This document shows positions 32,886 to 36,297 of a stretch of DNA of 36,297 nucleotides, piece by piece (the stretch's first letter is position 1; each line of letters begins with the position of its first letter). Both the position numbers and the translations under genes were made by a program. The notes under the pieces were generated by a model. The model saw nothing but the letters and a program-made list of their open reading frames with translations, ran no database searches and was not told the DNA's origin. The stretch comes from MB1-2 sp046566065 (GTDB taxonomy: Bacteria > Actinomycetota > CADDZG01 > WHSQ01). The stretch covers positions 1 to 36,297 of the forward strand of contig JBKHXK010000023.1 in NCBI GenBank assembly GCA_046566065.1, read 5' to 3'.

Positions 32886-34063
32886 CGCCTGCTCCCCTGC
32901 CGCAACCACACCGACGCGTGGGCCGGCTGCATGACGTCGCCGACGACTCTCACGAGATCCTTGCTCAGCATCTCCAGATCGACCTGATCGCGCAGGCGGG
33001 CTGAGAAGCTCCCCAGCGTTTCGGTCGCGTCGTACCGGCTTCGGTAGAACGCCCGGTCGATCAACTCTTGGGTGCGGCCCCGAAGGGGTCTGAACAGGGC
33101 CGCCACCACCAAGGTTGAGGCTGCGACCACGAGGTCCGAATCGCTCGTGAGAGGCGATACCGCCATCTGAAGTACAACCACGATGAACAGGTAGGCAGCG
33201 GCTAGAACCACGGTTAACGCTCCGTAGACAAGCGTTCGATTGACGATGCGATCGATGTCGTAGAGGCGATACCGCAGGATGGCAACCGCGGTTGCAACTG
33301 GGAGGAGCGGGACCCCGAATAGGGCAACCACTCCGCCGATGACGGACCCTCCGATGTTGTAGAAGCTCGAACCCACGACGTACATCGCTAGGGTGGCCAA
33401 GCCTGCGGAGACGAACCACTTCAGCTGCTGCCGCTCCGTCCCGCCCGCCGAACGGAACCGTAGCTGCAGGCCACGGACGGATGCCAACAGCGCCGCCAGC
33501 ATCCAGAGAATGCTGCCCAGGATCAGAAGAACATCAGAGACGTCGAGGAGACCCTCTACGCCTACCGGGTTCCTGTAACCCGTCCTTCCCGGTAGGTCCG
33601 CCGGGTTCCATAGCGTTCCGAAGATGGAGCAGATCGCGCCGGCGAGAGCGATGCCCCAGAGGATGCGGCCTCGACTCCAGTGCACGTGACCGTCGGGAAA
33701 TACCAGGAACAGCGTCGGGAACAGGAGGAAGAAACCCGGTTGCCAACTCCACGTACCCACCCACGCGAACCAGTGCCAGAGAGAGTCTTCTCCCCGCAGG
33801 CGCAGGTAGTCGGCGTAGGTGAACGAGAAACCGTTCAGGGCCAAGGAAACCCCGATGCCCAGGAACATCCAACCGACTCGATTCTCGGGGCGTTTGGACG
33901 CGACGATCACGCCGACCGTGGAGAAGGTGATCCCGACCAGCGCGCTGGCTGCATCCCCCACCGAGGTGCCCCCCCGAACAGCTATCACGCCATAGACGAT
34001 GGAGAGTGATACCGCCGTTGCCCAGACCCCGATCGGAAGGTAGCGGAGAGCTCGCGACTTCAT
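32882..34063 (-). CDS. Sensor-array paralogue 4: multi-membrane kinase-sensor-like protein
   Basis: This 393-residue protein is the most divergent of the array. Markers: ASKRPENRVGWMFLGIG, VFPDGHVHWSRGR (usual WRW replaced), TERQQLKW, LYDIDRIVNRTLVY, SDLVVAASTLVVAALFRPLRGRTQELIDRAFYRSR and the end MQPAHASVWLRQG. An aromatic-rich segment lies between helices 3 and 4 (SLWHWFAWVGTWSWQPG). ATG 34063 overlaps paralogue 5 by ATGA and its stop overlaps paralogue 3. Confidence 0.9.
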   Translation of the reverse strand: MKSRALRYLPIGVWATAVSLSIVYGVIAVRGGTSVGDAASALVGITFSTVGVIVASKRPENRVGWMFLGIGVSLALNGFSFTYADYLRLRGEDSLWHWFAWVGTWSWQPGFFLLFPTLFLVFPDGHVHWSRGRILWGIALAGAICSIFGTLWNPADLPGRTGYRNPVGVEGLLDVSDVLLILGSILWMLAALLASVRGLQLRFRSAGGTERQQLKWFVSAGLATLAMYVVGSSFYNIGGSVIGGVVALFGVPLLPVATAVAILRYRLYDIDRIVNRTLVYGALTVVLAAAYLFIVVVLQMAVSPLTSDSDLVVAASTLVVAALFRPLRGRTQELIDRAFYRSRYDATETLGSFSARLRDQVDLEMLSKDLVRVVGDVMQPAHASVWLRQGSRR

Positions 34064-35241
34064 TCAGGCGCCTCTCGCAGCCATACGGAGGCATGCGCCG
34101 GCTGCATCGTCGAGCCGACCACGGAGACCAACTCCGTCGTCAGCGAATCAAGATCCACTTGGTCCCGCAGTCGCGTCGAGAACTCGCCGAGCGTCTCGGC
34201 CGCGTCGTACTTCCGCCTGTAGAAGCGCTGGTCGATGAAGGACTGCACCCTCGCCCTGACCGGCCGGAACAGGGCGGCCACCGCAAGGGTCGAGCCAGCG
34301 ACGGCGAGATCGGATTCCCGAGTCAAAGGTCCCAAGACATCACGGAGCACGACGACGAGACCCAGGTATGCGAACCCGAGGATCCCTGTGAGAGCCGTGT
34401 AGACGAGCGCACGGTTGATCACGACGTCGATCTCGTACAGGCGTGTCTTCAACACCGCGATGGCTATGGCGGTGGGAAGAGAGAGGATGGCGACGACGAT
34501 GATCAGCGTGACCACTACGTCGCTTAGATCATGGAAGAGGGCTTGATATACGGCTATCGAGCCGAACGAGCCCAACAGGATGACGCCGCCCAGAACCAAC
34601 CACTTCATCTGTTGGCGCTCGATACCTTGGGCTCGTCGGAATCGAAGGATCATCGCGACGACCCCGACGGCGATCGTGAGCAGGAACGCCGGCCCCAGCG
34701 CTGTCTCCATCGCGTCGAAGACGCCTCGCAAGGGCTCTATCCCGAACGGGTTCATCTGGCCCGAGGCCGCAGACTCGAGGGGGCCGGGCCGCAACGCTGA
34801 GGTCAGAAGGGCGAGCAGCGCCAGCGACCACACGGCTCTTGCGACCCACCGCCAGCGGGGAGAAGGAAGGCGACCGTCCGGGAGGTAGAGGGGGACCGTG
34901 AGGAGAGGGGCGAGCCCGCCCCCGAAGCAGACGCTGGCGAGCCAGAGCATGACCGGTTCCGGTGCCCCAGCCACGAGCATCCGGGATGCGTCACTCAGAG
35001 CCACCCCGGTCATGAGTAAGAGCGGCGCCACGAGCAAGATCCATCCCAGTGGACGACGGGGCAGGCGAGAGACGACCAGGGCCCCGGCGGTCGGGAACCC
35101 GATGAAGGACGCGGCCCAGATGGCGTCCGCCACGTTGATCGGGCGGCCGCGCGCCGGGTTGAAGCCGAGGTACGTGGCCATCACCAGGACGACCAGGAAC
35201 GCCAGCCACAGGGCCCAGGCCAATATCTTCACCCGCGTCAC
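34060..35241 (-). CDS. Sensor-array paralogue 5: multi-membrane kinase-sensor-like protein
   Basis: This protein has 393 residues. Markers: SRLPRRPLGWILLVAP, YLPDGRLPSPRWRW, IERQQMKW, LYEIDVVINRALVY, FRPVRARVQSFIDQRFYRRK and the end MQPAHASVWLREAPE. Its LYEID block and RRKYDAA match paralogue 1 better than the others, suggesting these two are closest relatives. The start is GTG 35241, overlapping the stop of paralogue 6 by GTGA. Confidence 0.9.
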   Translation of the reverse strand: MTRVKILAWALWLAFLVVLVMATYLGFNPARGRPINVADAIWAASFIGFPTAGALVVSRLPRRPLGWILLVAPLLLMTGVALSDASRMLVAGAPEPVMLWLASVCFGGGLAPLLTVPLYLPDGRLPSPRWRWVARAVWSLALLALLTSALRPGPLESAASGQMNPFGIEPLRGVFDAMETALGPAFLLTIAVGVVAMILRFRRAQGIERQQMKWLVLGGVILLGSFGSIAVYQALFHDLSDVVVTLIIVVAILSLPTAIAIAVLKTRLYEIDVVINRALVYTALTGILGFAYLGLVVVLRDVLGPLTRESDLAVAGSTLAVAALFRPVRARVQSFIDQRFYRRKYDAAETLGEFSTRLRDQVDLDSLTTELVSVVGSTMQPAHASVWLREAPE

Positions 35242-36297
35242 CGGGGCCGCTCCTGAGAACGGAGCCAGAGGGACGCGTGCGCGGGCTGCATCGTGTCGCT
35301 CACCACCGAGACGAGCTCGTGAGACAACGATCGCAGCTCGATCTCATCCCTCAAACGCGTGGAGAACCGGCTCAAAGTAGCGGCCGCGTCGTAACGCCGC
35401 CGGTAGAACCTCTTGTCGATGAACCCTTGAACCCTGGATCGCAAGGGACGGAAGAGTGCTGCCACCGCCAGGGTCGAGCCAGCTACGGCGAGATCGGACT
35501 CTTCCGTGACCGGTCCCAGCAACCCCTGCAACACGACTACAGCTGCGAGGTACGTGATCGCCAAGATGCCGGTCAACGTCGCGTAGACCAAAGCGCGATT
35601 GACGACTATGTCGACGTCGTAGAGACGATGCTTCAGGATTCCGACGCCCATCGACACCGGCACGAGCATCAACGCGAAGACGATCAAGAGGAAGCCCAGG
35701 TACTCGTCCTCGCTGTCGTCGGCGAACTGCACCACCTGACTGAGCAAGAACAAGAAGGGGAACACCGAGACCGTGAGGATGAACCACTTCATCTGCTGTC
35801 GCTCCACGATGGAGGCGGAGCGGAAACGAACGACCAGAGAGACCACACTCAGCACACCGACGAGTGGCAGCAGGACGTCTCCTGACTTGATGCCCAGCTC
35901 AGACACCCAACCGGGTGCCAGGGTGCCCAGGGGATTGTCGAGCTGCCTCACCGTGTCGATCGGCCCCCTCCGCAAGCCGTAGCCGAGCACGGAGCAGAGG
36001 ATGCCGATGGTGGTGAGACGGCTGACCCAGCGCCATCGAGGGCTCGGGACGTCACCCGAGGGGAAGCGCAGGACCAGGTGGATGAACAGCGCGAAGGCCG
36101 GGATCGAGACCCAGAGGGTCAGCCAAGCAACGAACTCGGCCAGCGGAAGATCCGGTCGGCTGCCTTTGAAGGCAAGGTTGGCGTAGCTGGTACACAGAAG
36201 CCAGAACGCGATCCCCGAAGGCGCCCAAAGCATCAGCGGGCCGACCGGGTTCCCCGGTCGGCCACGGACGACCAACGAGCCCACAAGGGCGGTCGTC
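35238..36297 (-). CDS. Sensor-array paralogue 6, 5' end cut by window edge
   Basis: The visible 352 codons lack the first helix or two; the frame is open to the last base, so the internal GTG 36284 is not the true start. Markers: VRGRPGNPVGPLMLWAP, RFPSGDVPSPRWRW, VERQQMKW, LYDVDIVVNRALVY, FRPLRSRVQGFIDKRFYRRR and the end MQPAHASLWLRSQ. More paralogues may follow outside the window. Confidence 0.88.
   Translation of the reverse strand, partial: TTALVGSLVVRGRPGNPVGPLMLWAPSGIAFWLLCTSYANLAFKGSRPDLPLAEFVAWLTLWVSIPAFALFIHLVLRFPSGDVPSPRWRWVSRLTTIGILCSVLGYGLRRGPIDTVRQLDNPLGTLAPGWVSELGIKSGDVLLPLVGVLSVVSLVVRFRSASIVERQQMKWFILTVSVFPFLFLLSQVVQFADDSEDEYLGFLLIVFALMLVPVSMGVGILKHRLYDVDIVVNRALVYATLTGILAITYLAAVVVLQGLLGPVTEESDLAVAGSTLAVAALFRPLRSRVQGFIDKRFYRRRYDAAATLSRFSTRLRDEIELRSLSHELVSVVSDTMQPAHASLWLRSQERPR

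Noticed and set aside
29225..36297. Calling the six membrane proteins histidine kinases
   Set aside because: None has a HisKA or HATPase domain; each ends shortly after P-A-H-A-S-x-W-L-R, and the next gene begins within that end.

Overview
The window is high-GC DNA from an actinobacterial-type genome, probably a deep-branching Actinomycetota lineage known from a draft or metagenome assembly. The reasons are: a PdtaR-type ANTAR regulator; a fused his-trp cluster; DUF222/HNH and LAGLIDADG genes of actinobacterial style; many GTG and TTG starts; start codons that appear to lie directly behind -10 hexamers (leaderless mRNAs); and a 100-N scaffold gap. All but one protein gene are on the minus strand, so transcription runs from high to low coordinates. 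I see no phage, IS element or CRISPR array.

Region 1 (1-6873) is amino-acid uptake. A full branched-chain (HAAT/Liv) ABC transporter, livK-livH-livM-livG-livF, is followed without a real gap by a polar amino-acid (PAAT) binding lipoprotein and a permease cut by the window edge. The 100-N gap lies in the livK linker, and a perfect 13-bp hairpin separates livK from livH.

Region 2 (7090-10659) holds pdtaR with a small coiled-coil gene, tRNA-Leu(CAA), a free-standing HTH-LAGLIDADG protein directly 5' of the tRNA, and a membrane GGDEF-EAL cyclic-di-GMP enzyme.

Region 3 (10897-22910) is a histidine-tryptophan supercluster. hisD-C-B-H-A-F, an M24 peptidase, hisI and trpE are almost all coupled by ATGA/GTGA overlaps. 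Then come a PRC-barrel gene on the plus strand, a degenerate M28 peptidase-like lipoprotein, and trpC-trpB-trpA. hisG, hisE, hisN, trpD, trpF and trpG are not here.

Region 4 (22951-24526) holds a DUF222/HNH gene, a tiny zinc-ribbon gene, and two copies of a structured element of about 50 bp, each placed right behind a stop codon.

Region 5 (24528-36297) is the most unusual part. Six tandem paralogous multi-membrane proteins resemble the sensor half of actinobacterial histidine kinases but stop before any kinase domain, and all are joined by 4-bp start/stop overlaps. They precede a GAF-SpoIIE phosphatase-HATPase fusion, two STAS antagonists, a 258-residue conserved protein of unknown function and a CrtI/PYROXD2-like FAD oxidoreductase. 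I read this as a candidate membrane-sensing partner-switching system with no sigma factor encoded beside it. The layout is seen directly; the signalling link is inference.
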